From Ananas comosus (lineage: Eukaryota > Streptophyta > Magnoliopsida > Poales > Bromeliaceae), in contig NC_033621.1 in NCBI RefSeq assembly GCF_001540865.1, forward strand, positions 9,131,986 to 9,195,985: DNA of 64,000 nucleotides, read 5' to 3'. A model generated the notes under the pieces. That model was not told the origin of the DNA. It did no database searches and saw only the letters and a list, made by a program, of their open reading frames with translations. Positions 12,993-23,723 of the stretch are shown here, one piece after another (the stretch's first letter is position 1; the number at the start of each line of letters is the position of its first letter). A program made the translations under genes and the position numbers.

Positions 12993-13346
12993 TCATCCAC
13001 GGCCACTTGGCGCTTGTCGCGAACCCTCTGGTTGCAACGTCCTCAACGGCTGTTCCCCCGACCATGCCGCAGGTGGCACACCTGCCGGCTGTTCTGGAGA
13101 GGAATAAGCCGTCGCCAGTGTCAAGGCCCGGCTATCACCCTGCGGACACTTGTCCCGCACATGACCCGGCAGCCCACACTTGAAGCACTTGTGCTCTGGC
13201 TGTTCACACTGTTGTGGGAAATGAGGACCCCCACAAATCACACATCTCGTCGAGGACCGAATGTGATACGTCCCCGGAGCTCTAGATCGAGAGCGCGACT
13301 TTTCGAAGGTCTGCTGGGAACTTGACTGACCATCATGTCCACTCAC
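12993..13346 (-). pseudogene. gag fragment with zinc knuckle (family A)
   Basis: A 117-codon minus-strand frame contains a CCHC knuckle, C54-x2-C57-x4-H62-x4-C67 (CFKCGLPGHVRDKC), preceded by a second Cys/His pair (CVICGG...C), then a GVPPAAWSGEQ stretch resembling the gag tail of element B. The N-terminal capsid part is missing because the foreign block starts at 13352. Downstream on the minus strand, homology to gag-protease stops at GGCAG|GTATGAGTTA (about 12955), exactly as in the plus-strand copy at 30707. Confidence 0.75.
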
Positions 13347-13718
13347 TGGACTGTTTGAAGTGAAAAATTTTTTTTTTTTCTAATCATAATCGAAACCAAT
13401 TAGATTCTGACTCAAATAATTTTGAAAGGTCTTATGTTGACCAGAAAATTTTGGGGCCAATAATTACAATTTAAAATCCACAATAGGCCTATTCATAAAT
13501 GTGAGGGGGTGGGCCCTTACGAAAGCCCAAACAAATTTTAAAAAAAAAAATGTGAGTGGGTGAGCCCTTACGAAAGCCCAAACAAAAAAAAAANAAAAAA
13601 AAAAAAAAAAGAAAGAAAAAAAAAGAAAAAAAGAAAGTGTTCCTAACTTCTACCTTTTTCCACAAGGAAAACGCCAACATCAAAGAACGTTGTTATTGCA
13701 TCAACAAACTCAATAATA

Positions 13719-13979
13719 TTGGAGGCGGGTTTGCGAGTCTGCTTGCCCACGTCCGTCCTGATATTCGAAACTGCAGGTGCCTCAATCCAATTTGGCGCGA
13801 TTCCGGAAGATGTTCGAGCTGCTGTCATGGCTCAAATTCTTGCTGCTACTGGGGGCATGACCACTCTCGTCGCCCCTTCACAGGATGTATCCAATGTGGT
13901 CATTCCTCGGCTGCTATCTCGAGGAAGACGATCCAATGTGGTCATCCCCAACCCTCCTCGCCGACTCATAGGCGAATGA
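13719..13979 (+). other. Unrecognised open frame in block F1
   Basis: An 86-codon plus-strand frame of protein-like composition (…GAIPEDVRAAVMAQIL…), followed by another 75-codon frame at 14007-14234. I cannot assign a family. It could be a decayed gag or a captured host-gene fragment, or chance; no start context or splice structure supports expression. Confidence 0.2.
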
Positions 13980-14341
13980 TTCACTTACCAACCTGCATCC
14001 AAGAGGATGGAGTCTGAGGGAAGACTGATATTCCCAAATGGCAGAGTGCAGAAAGCATCAATATTAGATAGGCTGGCGCTTTCTAATGATACTACAACCA
14101 CCATTCCTCCAACGAGAGCGTCCTTTAAAAAGAATAACAGCCGCCAACTCCACAGAGGAAAAGTTGCTGGGGGTAAGGACAATAACGTTCAAGAGCCCCA
14201 AATGATTCAATCGACCGGCAGGTCGTTAAACTAAGCAAATATAGCCGACAAAATGAGGCTAACGTGCGTAGTGAGGCCATCCTCATTAAACCATATAGTT
14301 GAAAGACATATCACTTCTCAATTGGTCAAAAAAAAAAAAAT

Positions 14342-15990
14342 GTGGAGGACATGTTGTCTAAACTTTTTAGACAATATGGGTAAAATATGAGCCACCGGCG
14401 GACTTGATTGTCCATATCGGACTTCAAGGGTAAAATTACAAAAATTTCCCGGCTGTGGTATGACCCCACAGGCAAAATTGGGATCCCCGCTGTGAGAAAA
14501 CCTTTCGAGGCTCACAGGCAAAAGTTAGGGGAAGGTATCTGGTGAAAACCCATTCGGGCACCAGAGTACCCAAAATATATTTTGCCTATGACGGAATGCT
14601 AACTTACCTTAGGGTCTGTTATGCGCAGCAATTTCGATTGCTTCTCGAGGCAAAATAAATAAAAATAATCCATATTACCTAAAATACATTTAGCCTATGA
14701 CGGAATGCTAACTCACCTTAGGATCGGTTATGCGGAGCAATTTCGAGGCAAAATAAATAAAAATAATCCATATTTTTTATTACCCAAAATATATTTTGTC
14801 TATGACGGAATGCTAACTCACCTTAGGGTTGGTTATGCGTGGCAATTTCGATTGCTTCTCGAGGCAAAATAAATAAAAAAAAATATACATATTTCCTGAT
14901 ACAAAAAAAGGGGTGGAGGACATGTTGTCTAAATTTTTTTAGATAATATGGGTAAAATATGAGCCACCAGCGGACTTGATTGTCCACATCGGACTTCAAG
15001 GGTAAAATTGCAAAAAATCCCTGGCTGTGGTATAACCCCACAGGCAAAATTGGGATCCCCGCTGTGAGAAAACCTTTCGAGGCTCACAGGCAAAAGTTAG
15101 GGGAAGGTATTTGGTGAAAACCCATATGGGCGCCAGACTACCCAAAGATCTATTTTTGCCTATGACGGAATGCTAATACACCTTAGGATCAATTAGCGCA
15201 GCAATTTTGATTGCTTCTCGATGCAAAATAAATAATAAAAAAAAATATATATATATATATACTTCCTGAAAAAAAAATAATAAAAAAAAAAGACAGGTGG
15301 AGGACATGTTGTCTAATTTTTTTTAGACAATATGGGTAAAATATGAGCCGCTAGCGGACTTAATTGTCCACATCGGACTTCAAGGGTAAAATTGCAAAAA
15401 ATCCCTGGCTGTGGTATAACCCCACAGGCAAAATTGGGATCCCCGCTGTGAGAAAACCTTTCGAGGCTCACAGGCAAAAGTTAGGGGAAGGTATTTGGTG
15501 AAAACCCATATGGGCGCCAGACTACCCAAAGATCTATTTTTGCCTATGACGGAATGCTAATACACCTTAGGATCAATTAGCGCAGCAATTTTGATTGCTT
15601 CTCGATGCAAAATAAATAATAAAAAAAAATATATATATATATATACTTCCTGAAAAAAAAATAATAAAAAAAAAAGACAGGTGGAGGACATGTTGTCTAA
15701 TTTTTTTTAGACAATATGGGTAAAATATGAGCCGCTAGCGGACTTAATTGTCCACATCGGACTTCAAGGGTAAAATTGCAAAAAATCCCTGGCTGTGGTA
15801 TAACCCCACAGGCAAAATTGGGATCCCCGCTGTGAGAAAACCTTTCGAGGCTCACAGGCAAAAGTTAGGGGAAGGTATTTGGTGAAAACCCATATGGGCA
15901 CCAGACTACCCAAAGATCTATTTTTGCCAATGACGGAATACTAACTCACCTTAGGGTCGATTAGCGCGACAATTTCGATTTGCTTCTCGA
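14342..15990. repeat. Tandem array of 384-bp units (four copies, first one longer)
   Basis: GTGGAGGACATGTTGTCTAA recurs at 14342, 14913, 15297 and 15681. Spacings are 571, 384 and 384; the last two full units are nearly identical. The first unit is longer because a sub-repeat of about 110 bases (CTATGACGGAATGCTAAC...) occurs three times in it. Each unit carries a short hairpin, TTGTCTAA...TTAGACAA, an A/T-rich spacer and, in two units, an (AT)n run. Confidence 0.9.
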
Positions 15991-16020
15991 AGACAAAATA
16001 AATCAATATTCACTAACATC

Positions 16021-16165
16021 CAATCGACTGCCATGTCGTTAAACTGAGCAGCACATATCCAATCGACCGCCATGTCGTTAAACTAAGCATTCCATATTCA
16101 AACCGACCGCCATGTCACTAAACTGAGCACCAAAACTCAAACCGACCGCCATGTCATTAAACTGA
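16021..16165. repeat. Short tandem array, 39-40 bp unit, four copies
   Basis: CCATGTCGTTAAACTGAGC-like units begin at 16031, 16070, 16110 and 16149, each preceded by CGACYG. A fifth, diverged unit lies alone at about 14205-14235 on the other side of the 384-bp array, so the large array may have expanded within this smaller one. Confidence 0.8.
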
Positions 16166-17420
16166 GCCACCTTAGATAGCTTTCCGATTGCTTGTCGTCA
16201 CTTGCAATCGGCCTCCCGCGGCACTCGGCACCCGTTTGGGCCCGATCTCACAGTTGCCCTCCAAGAGCGCGCCGCTCTGCCGCTTCAAGTGCTAGCGATC
16301 TTCGCCTTACCGCTACGGTGCTCGGGACCCGATTTCACGATTTATGGACATCGCCTCGACCCTCCAAGCGGAAACGAAGCTACGAGCGCCCGTTTCTTCA
16401 ATATCCTCGCAACGGCTTGTCGGATTGCCGAACCGACTTCGCCAACGTGTTTCGTTACCTACCAATTAGGTTTACGAAGGGTTAAATGAGATCAAACTCA
16501 TCTACTTAAAAAAACTCCATTTTGGATGCCCTAGAATGCCTATACCATCAAACCCACCAAATCGAGCTATGAAATGGGGAAAAATCCATCATAATACCAT
16601 TTCTAGGGTTTAAAACCCACTCCCAAGAAAACTACCATGAGAAGCCATGAAACTTACCTCTCAAGGGAGCTACAAAATGAAGAAGAAGATGAAGATGAAG
16701 ATGAGGAAGAGGATCTCCTCCTTGGTCCTCTCCTTTTTCTCCTTTCCTTTCTCTTTTTCTTCTTCCCTTCTCTTTTCTCTTTTCTTTCTTTCCTTTCTTT
16801 TCCCCTTCGCACGATCAGAGGGAGAGAGGGAGAGTGGCTGAGGGAGTGAGAGAGAGAGGAAAAGATCTCTCTCTAATACCCTCTCTCATTTTGTAACAAT
16901 ATCCCCAAAGGCTCCTCAACTTTTCACCTCTTACACAGCCCTCACTGGGCGTTCTGCGCACTGAGGGACCGGTCTCCCTGACCTGGGACCGGTCCCAGGG
17001 GCCTCCCCCCGCGGGCACGCGTTCGGCAACCGGTCCCTCCCTGAGAGACCGGTCCTCGGGAGACCGGTTCCCCTCAGAGAGACCGGTTCCCGAGAGCTAA
17101 ACTTTCGGGACTTAGCCGATTTTCGGCTCTTCTCACTGGTGTCGTAGGCTGGGACCAGTCCCTCCTCTGCAAGGGACCGGTTGCATCAGCAACCCCGCAA
17201 CCTTCAGCTGATGGGACCGGTCTCTCACTTCCAGAGACCGGTCCCCGAGAGCAACTTCAGCCCAAAAATGCAAATTGCATTATTTGCTCTCGCAGACTCC
17301 ATTCTAATGCACTTCTCGGGTTTTGTGCATCCTAAGCTTTTCCAAAGCTTATCAACTCGACCCTTGGTCGATTCTGGACGAAGCACGACTCTCGGATTTG
17401 GAGAATTCCAGGGTATAACA
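16164..17420 (-). mobile_element. Truncated 5' LTR of A'
   Basis: Nearly identical to 9715-10995, including the ACCGGT array (16965-17240) and CT/GA tracts. It lacks about 1.9 kb on the primer-site side. It ends GGGTATAACA followed by the CACTA duplication. High similarity between the LTRs points to a fairly recent insertion. Confidence 0.85.
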
Positions 17421-19476
17421 CACTAGGTCTATCCAGGCATAAGTATTTTAAGGAAAGAAAAGTAACCAGTACTAATGCATCTAATACTATGCCTGCAGAA
17501 GAATGTCAGTAGATACATATACTCGATGCAATAATAGAAATGCATGCATGCTCAATTTATGAATAAACTTTGGCTCTTACCCAATCTTACCTGTTAACCT
17601 TGTTAACCCCAAACACTCACAACCCAAAATCCCTTAATAACGGGGGACTCGAACCTCCCTATGGACCGTCAACTGGTGGGGCTTTACCTCGCGCAGTGGT
17701 GACCAACTCCGGAGCACACCGCACGAGGGAGAGCGACCTCCCTCAAGCCACGACGTATCGTGAGTATCGATCCAATCCTCAACTTGAGGATTCATAGCCA
17801 CTAGTTACAATACCGATATCATGATAGGTCTCTACCTATTCATTCTTGCCACTCTCAAGGCTATACCTGTGATGATGCCATAATTGGTTAAACTATGTTT
17901 AATGGTTCATCTCGCAATGCCAATCTTGTTTCTATGTCAATGTCACCTTTGTTTTCTTTTGTCTGAGTCCAAACCTCACATTCACACACCTGAGGGTCTT
18001 ACCACATATGTCCAGTTTTGGTTCAATCATTCTCTATGTTCAACTACGTTAGAAACATATAATGAAAGCAACCCGAATTCCACATGTATCTACCCTAATA
18101 TGTATGAATGGCTATAAATAGATATATGCTCAATAAAAGGGAAAATAGACATAGAAGGGAATCCAACGATTCCGGCGTGCACCTCCACCTTGTGAGGTAT
18201 AGGGAAACTACTCCGATGAATCCCACGCTCAACCGATCGCCACTCGTCAACCTACACCCCAAAATAGAGCCAAATTAGGCCCAATGTACACAAACCATGC
18301 TCTAGCATTTTCGTTTCGTCAAATGGAGTTGTCCCACGCATTTAGAGCACCCCCAATTTGGTTTCTACGAGGTCAATTTGTCCTCGAAAAATCCTAGGGC
18401 AAAAGCCCTAATTTCCAAGCCCTAACAATGCCATTTAGGATTTCCTCGTGGATTGATCTCAACACTAAGCAAATAATAGCTTAGAATCCTCTAAGAAGCA
18501 TTCTAACAAGGTTTTCAAGCCTTTAGAACCATCCCTAGGGACCCTACCTCAGCCCCTGTGTGTTCACCATGAGAGCACCTTGAGCTCTCATGGGTACCAT
18601 GGCATCCATGGCTCAAAAGAGCCTCTAAAGCCCCTAAGAAGCACAAAGCTCCAATGCCCTAAGCCAAAATCCAAACCCTAGAGGAAAACCTTGCAAAACT
18701 CACCTCTAGTCCAAGCTCCATCATGGTTCTTCTTGTTGGAGAGCCCCTAGGACCACCNCTTCTCAAGCCTCCAACCAGCACCCTACTGGTTCAGGACAGC
18801 AAAGAGCCTTCCAAAACACTCCCTCACACGTGCACAAAGGTGCTGCAACGCTCACAAATAGCGAAGAACGCACGCGGCGACGAAAACGAGCGAAATCGGC
18901 GAACTCGACGTAGAGAGAGAAAAACCCTAGAGAGAGAGAGAGAAGAAGGGAAGAGAAGCTTTCCCAGAACTCTTGCATACTCCACTGAAGTCCCAGAGCC
19001 GTGCTGGGATCAAATAGGTAGGTATCCAATGTGAAATTACCAAAATACCCAAGCTGCCACGAATCTGCCAGCTTGTACCGGTACAAGGTGATGGCTGTAC
19101 CGGTACAGCAAGCAGAAAATGCTGAAATTTCGCAGGTCAATGCATTTTCTTAGTTTTTGCATTCCAATCACTCTCAAACTTGTCCAAACACTTGTTCTAA
19201 CCTTTTAGAACATGTAGGAGTGACCCACACACCATTCCACACACTCGAACTTCACAATTTGCAGAAGTTCAGTGTATTACACACTCCTTCAGGGACCGGT
19301 CCCCGAGAGCACAAAATCTGGGACTTAGCCAGATTTTCAGATTCTCTCTCTCGGGTCCCTTTTAGCTTCACTTATGGACTCTAATGCGCTTAGGGTCCAT
19401 TCTAACTCATTCAACTCCGCGTTCCGCTCATTTTGACGGAACTCGACACGATCTACGAGGGATGTGGTATGTTACA
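17421..19476 (-). mobile_element. 3' LTR of element B, proximal segment
   Basis: Resumes B's LTR after A' and matches 28643-30562 up to about 18757. Then a single N (18758) switches to family-C LTR sequence (to 19277), and B's LTR returns at CACTCC/ACCGGT (about 19278-19476), ending GGTATGTTACA. Confidence 0.8.
18759..19277 (-). mobile_element. 5' portion of a family-C LTR inside the 3' LTR of B (collapsed)
   Basis: Reverse complement of the start of the family-C LTR (23658 onward): TGTAATACACTGAAC at 19277 reading left, the TACCGGTA palindromes (about 19075-19105) and the CT tract. The rest of the LTR is absent and the sequence meets B's LTR at an N, so the assembly probably skipped most of an inserted element. 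Confidence 0.75.
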
Positions 19477-19494
19477 TTCTCCACCCCTAAAATT
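19477..19494 (-). other. Polypurine tract of element B
   Basis: On the minus strand: AATTTTAGGGGTGGAGAA directly before the LTR start TGTAACATACC. It marks the 3' LTR boundary and confirms minus orientation. Confidence 0.8.
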
Positions 19495-19541
19495 TAGTTT
19501 CGTCCGCGAAACTACTAATATTGAAATTTAAATTTCTTACC

Positions 19542-20140
19542 TCACTTTAGATCCTCGAAGAGGTGAGGATGACGCTCCCTCATTTCGCTTTCGAGCTCCC
19601 ACGTCGCTTCCCGGTCATCATGTTCACACCAATGAACTTTAACATACGGGATTTCGCAGTTCCGAAGCTTTCGCACCTCCCGATCGGCAATATATGCTGG
19701 GAACTCCTCATATGTCATATCCTCTTGAAGCTCTATCGGTATATACGAGAGAATATGATCTGGGTCATACACATACTTGCGAAGTTGGGATACATGGAAC
19801 ACATCATGTACTCCCGCGAGCCTCGGTGGTAATGCCAACTTATAGGCCACCGCACCAACTCGTTCCAAAATCTCGAAGGGTCCGATATAGCGGGGGCTCA
19901 GTTTCCCGCGAACACCGAACCGCTTAACTCCTCGCATCGGCGATACTTTTAGAAATACGCTGTCTCCTACCGCGAACTCAATATACTTTCGCCGCTTGTC
20001 AGCATAATTCTTGTGCCGTGATTGCGCCGTCACTAATCTTTGTCGGGCAAGGCGGACTTTCTCTTCCGCCTCCCGTACCATATCCAGGCCAAGAACCATC
20101 TTCTCGCCCATATCGCTTCAGTGTATTGGCGAGCGACAGG
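19542..20140 (-). pseudogene. Integrase C-terminus with GPY/F and chromodomain-like tail (element B)
   Basis: A 189-codon open frame ends at a stop at 19542. It contains the GPY/F-type stretch LSPRYIGPFEILERVG, the VFHVSQLRKY motif, and a tail (YEEFPAYIADREVRKLRN...VHWCEHDDREATWE) resembling the group II chromodomain of plant chromoviruses, which in that family helps target heterochromatin. It is out of frame with the catalytic core upstream: the frame changes at about 20112-20140. Confidence 0.85.
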
Positions 20141-20455
20141 GCCTCGAATGGCGCCATCGCAATGCTTTCTTGATAGCTGTTGTTGTATGCGAACTCCGCC
20201 ATCGGTAAGTGATCGTGCCATCCGCCCTTATAATCAAGCACACACGCTCGAAGCATGTTCTCAAGTATTTGAATTGTCCTTTCCGATTGACCGTCACTTT
20301 GAGGATGGAATGCCGTACTAAAGTCGAGCCGCGTGCCTAATGCCTCATGTAAGCTCTTCCAAAAATGAGATGTGAACCTAGGGTCCCGATCCGATACAAT
20401 AGATACCGGAACCCTGTGAAGTCTCACCACCTCATCGATATAAATTGAGCTAACT
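20112..20455 (-). pseudogene. Integrase catalytic core, second half (element B)
   Basis: This frame carries VSDRDPRF and HPQSDGQSERT; the D and E are 35 residues apart, as expected for the D,D-35-E triad of retroviral-type integrases. The first Asp lies in the preceding frame (MDFVTGLP, about 20573). A frameshift near 20455 separates the two parts. Confidence 0.85.
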
Positions 20456-22175
20456 TGTCTCCCGACCAAGTAGTGTGGATCGGCAAAAAGTGCGCCGATT
20501 TGGTTAACCGATCCACAACTACCCAAATCGCGTCATGTCCACCTTGTGACCTAGGCAAACCCGTCACAAAGTCCATTGCGATGTCTTCCCATTTCCACAC
20601 GAGTATAGGTAGACTCTGCAATTTGCACACTGAAAATCGACGCTCCGCCTTCACTTGTTGGCACGTGAGACATTGCGCCACGAACTTCCCTATGCCTTTC
20701 TTCATGCCCGGCCACCAGTAATGTAATTTCAAATCTCGATACATTTTGGTGCCGCCCGGGTGAATGCTATAGGGAGATTGATGCGCTTCTTGCATAATCG
20801 CCCTCCAAAGGTCGTCGTCCTTGGGCACGCACCAACGATCCCGATATCGTAGTGCGCCGTAGATTCCAATGCCAAAATCATCGGCATTAGCACTCTCAAC
20901 TTTGCCCCGCACCTTTTGGAGAAACTCATCTGATGCTTGTAATTCTTTAATTTTCTCCAACAAGGTTGGTTGCACAACTAAGGTAGCGAGTGTTGCCGGC
21001 ACTCCTGGCGCCACAACTTCTAGTCCAAACCACTGCATCTCCTTTTGCAAAGCCGGTTGAGGCTTAATTTCCGCCGCCAGAATTTTCGCCGACTTTCTAC
21101 TTAAAGCATCGGCTACGATGTTCGCTTTTCCAGGGTGGTAGAGAATCGTGACATCGTAATCCTTGAGCAACTCTAGCCACCGCCGCTGTCGCAAGTTCAG
21201 CTCCTTCTGGGTGAACAAGTATTTGAGACTTTTATGATCGGTGTAGATCTCACAATGTTCCCCATATAAGTAATGCCTCCACAGTTTTAGCGAGAAAACA
21301 ACCGCCGCTAGTTCAAGATCGTGAGTCGGGTAGTTCTTTTCATAACTCTTCAACTGGCGCGAAGCATAAGCTATGACTCGGCCATTTTGCATTAAGACAC
21401 ACCCGAGACCGATATATGAAGCATCACTGTATACGACATAACTCTCTCTCGGCGTCGGTAAAGCAAGCACCGGAGTAGATGTCAGTCTATTCTTTAGCTC
21501 CTCAAAGCTCCGCTCACACTCGGGGCTCCAAACGTACTTCGCCCCTTTGTGCGTAAGGCGCGTTAGTGGAGTCGTTATCCGGGCAAACCCCTCCACGAAT
21601 CGCCGGTAATAGCCCGCAAGTCCAAGGAAGCTACGAAATTCCGCTACACTCGTCGGGCGAGGCCAATCTTTAATTGCCTCAACTTTCTTTGGGTCCACCG
21701 AGATGCCATCTCCGGATACAACGTGACCCAAGAAAGTGACCTCCGAAAGCCAAAACTCGCATTTCTTCAATTTTGCATAAAGCTTTTCCCTTCGGAGTAT
21801 CTCCAACACGAGGCTTAGATGCTCCTCGTGTTCTTCTTCGGTCCGAGAATATACCAACACGTCGTCAATGAAAACCACGACGCACCGGTCCAATAGCGGA
21901 CGGAAGATTCGATTCATTAGGTTCATAAATGCCGCTGGGACGTTAGTAAGCCCGAATGGCATGACCGTAAACTCATAATGGCCATACCGCGTACGGTACG
22001 CCGTCTTGTGCACGTCCTTGGGCCGTATCTTCAACTGATGATACCCCGACTGCAGATCAATCTTCGAATATACCCTTGACCCTTGCAACTGGTCGAACAG
22101 GTCATCAATTCTTGGCAATAGGTATTTGTTTTTGATCGTCACTCTATTCAACTCGCGATAATCAACGCAGAGTCA
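20424..22175 (-). pseudogene. Reverse transcriptase, RNase H and integrase N-terminus (element B)
   Basis: A 575-codon open frame. Reverse transcriptase: [27 protein letters not shown] and the active-site FIDDVLVYS (residues 94-97 = FIDD). RNase H: YSDAS (241-245), the HDLELAAV glutamate (280), TDHKSL and VADALSR (348). Integrase HHCC finger: H457, H464, C494, C497, then MDFVTGLP (D527). The gene is broken upstream by an in-frame TGA (22175-22173) inside the conserved L-[R]-LCVDYREL motif and downstream by the frameshift near 20455. Confidence 0.92.
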
Positions 22176-22990
22176 GAGTGTTCCGTCCTTCTTCTTTACA
22201 AATAGCACCGGAGCTCCCCACGGGGACACGCTCAGCCGCATGAAGCCTTTATCGAGCAAATCTTGCAACTGGGCCTTCAACTCCTTTAGCTCCACCGGTG
22301 CCATTCTATACGGAGCCTTCGAAATTGGCGCCGCCTCAGGAATCAAGTCAATAACAAACTCGACTTCCCGATCCGGGGCAGTCCCGGTAACTCCACTGGG
22401 AATACATCCGGATACTCCCGCACAACTCGAATACTCTCCAGTTCCGAGTACTCCTCTCGAGGGTCTACGATGGTCGCCAAATAAGCCTTACAACCACCCT
22501 TGATCATCCTTTTCGCCCTCGCCGACGATATGGTTGCTGCGAAGCGTTTGCCTTTACACGCCCGATACACAAACTCCTCTTGGTTGGGTTCACGGAACGT
22601 GATCACCCTTCTTTCGCAATCTATAACCGCGTAGTACTTGGAGAGCCAATTGATCCCCAAGATTATCTCGAATCCCCACATTTCTTTCAACACTAGAAGG
22701 TCGATCGGCATAATCCAATCACCTATTTGCACTGGGCAGTCCAAGCACTCATCGTAGACGTCGATCGAGTGCTCGGGAGTGTTCACCGACCAATACTCCT
22801 CATTATGAGTGATCTCTATATTATGAGCTTGTGCAAATGATGCTAATATGAATGAATGAGATGCACCTGTATCAAATATAGCTCTAGCTCTAGTGCCTCT
22901 GATCAGAATAATATCTGCCACCACGTCGTCAGGAACTATGATCGGTGGCTCCTCCACCTGAGTGGCAAATACCCGCCCACTAGGTGCTCG
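22176..22990 (-). pseudogene. Aspartic protease and linker to reverse transcriptase (element B)
   Basis: Protease motif IFDTGASHSFI has its catalytic Asp at 22873-22871, followed by LGINWLSKY and VIDCERRVITF, typical of gypsy retropepsin. The frame runs to about 22375, where a one-base change shifts the linker out of frame before the KAPYRMAP and [15 protein letters not shown] reverse transcriptase entry motifs, which continue in another frame to the TGA at 22175. Confidence 0.85.
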
Positions 22991-23657
22991 AGAGGCCTCC
23001 GGCTGACGAGGTGCCGACGATCGTCCAGCAGATGTTGTGGGTGGCAGTCCCGCCAGCTGTCGCTGTGTGTACTGCACTGAAGCTGATGACGGGGCTGGGG
23101 ATGCGCCGCCCGGGCATTCTCGGCTCATGTGCCCCGGTTGGCCACATCGATAACACCGCCCCTCCCGCTGTGGGCAAGCGGTGGCTCTATGTTCTCCGCC
23201 GCATATCACGCACGGGGAGGTAATCTGGCCCTGTGTCTGACTCCTACCTCCCCGCCATTGTGATCGCTAAGGTCGCGGGGGTCGCTTAGAACTCGATTGC
23301 CCCGCAGATCCACAAGCCGGTCGCTTCTTGGTCTTATCTCTTTCCCTGTCTCTCTCAAAAGTCTCGCGCTCATCACGCGCGATGGCATTCCGCGCTCCAC
23401 CCAAAGCGCGCGATCCAGCACTTCCTCGTAGGTCCTCAAGCGAAATGCATGAATAACCTTGAAAATTTCGGGTCGCAACCCGCACTCGAACACCTCCGCT
23501 AGGTCCCTATCACCGTGAACCAAGCCCGGTACGCAGTTAATCATGTGCGTGAATTCCCTCTCGTACTCCCGTACTGATCGGCTTTCTTGTCTTAGCTTCC
23601 GAAAATCCTCCTTGATTTTCCTCTTGTCGCTCTCGGGAAAATACTCCATAAGCAGCA
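22991..23657 (-). pseudogene. gag C-terminal half with zinc knuckle (element B)
   Basis: Continues gag after the family-C insertion: MEYFPESDKRKIKEDF, then the capsid region REYEREFTHM and CGLRPEIFKVI. The CCHC knuckle is CYRCGQPGHMSREC at 23155-23114. Two defects: a frame change near 23395 (after ALWVERG) and an in-frame TAG near 23264-23266 before RSQWRGGRSQ. The gag-protease frame is otherwise continuous. Confidence 0.85.
23653..23657. repeat. Target-site duplication CAGCA, left copy of the C insertion
   Basis: CAGCA at 23653-23657 directly precedes TGTAATACAC and recurs at 27186-27190 after GGCGTGACA. Removing the insert and one copy restores the gag reading frame across the site. Confidence 0.93.
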
Positions 23658-23723
23658 TGTAATACACTGAACTCTTACAAATTGCAGAGTTCGAGTGTGT
23701 GGAAGGAAGTGTGGAGCTATCCT

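Larger units (their letters stand above)
13352..16164. mobile_element. Foreign block F1 inside A' (unclassified, repeat-rich)
   Basis: Starts TGTTTGAAGTG at 13352. Its first 190 or so bases match a second block starting at 61373 (TGTTTGAAGTA), including AATTTTGGGGCCAATAATT, which suggests an LTR or related terminus. It then holds poly-A with an N (13594), a stretch with weakly coding-like frames (13690-14235), a tandem array of 384-bp units (14342-15990) and a 39-bp array (16021-16165). No target duplication is found; the right edge cuts into the family-A LTR, so a deletion accompanied or followed the insertion. Confidence 0.5.
7819..17420 (-). mobile_element. Family-A retrotransposon A' (9.6 kb), inserted in the 3' LTR of B
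   Basis: Bounded by TG/CA ends and the CACTA duplication. Its 3' LTR (7819-10995) is complete; its 5' LTR (16164-17420) has lost the part next to the primer site. The internal region (10996-13351) contains a polypurine tract and a gag zinc-knuckle fragment but no protease, reverse transcriptase or integrase. A foreign block (13352-16164) replaces the gag N-terminus, leader, primer site and part of the 5' LTR. The partly homologous plus-strand copy at 30563-33784 also lacks pol, so the lack is probably a family trait. Confidence 0.85.

Noticed and set aside
13352..16164. Integrated plant pararetrovirus
   Set aside because: Repeated units and non-coding character could suggest it, but there is no movement protein, coat protein or reverse transcriptase motif in the block.
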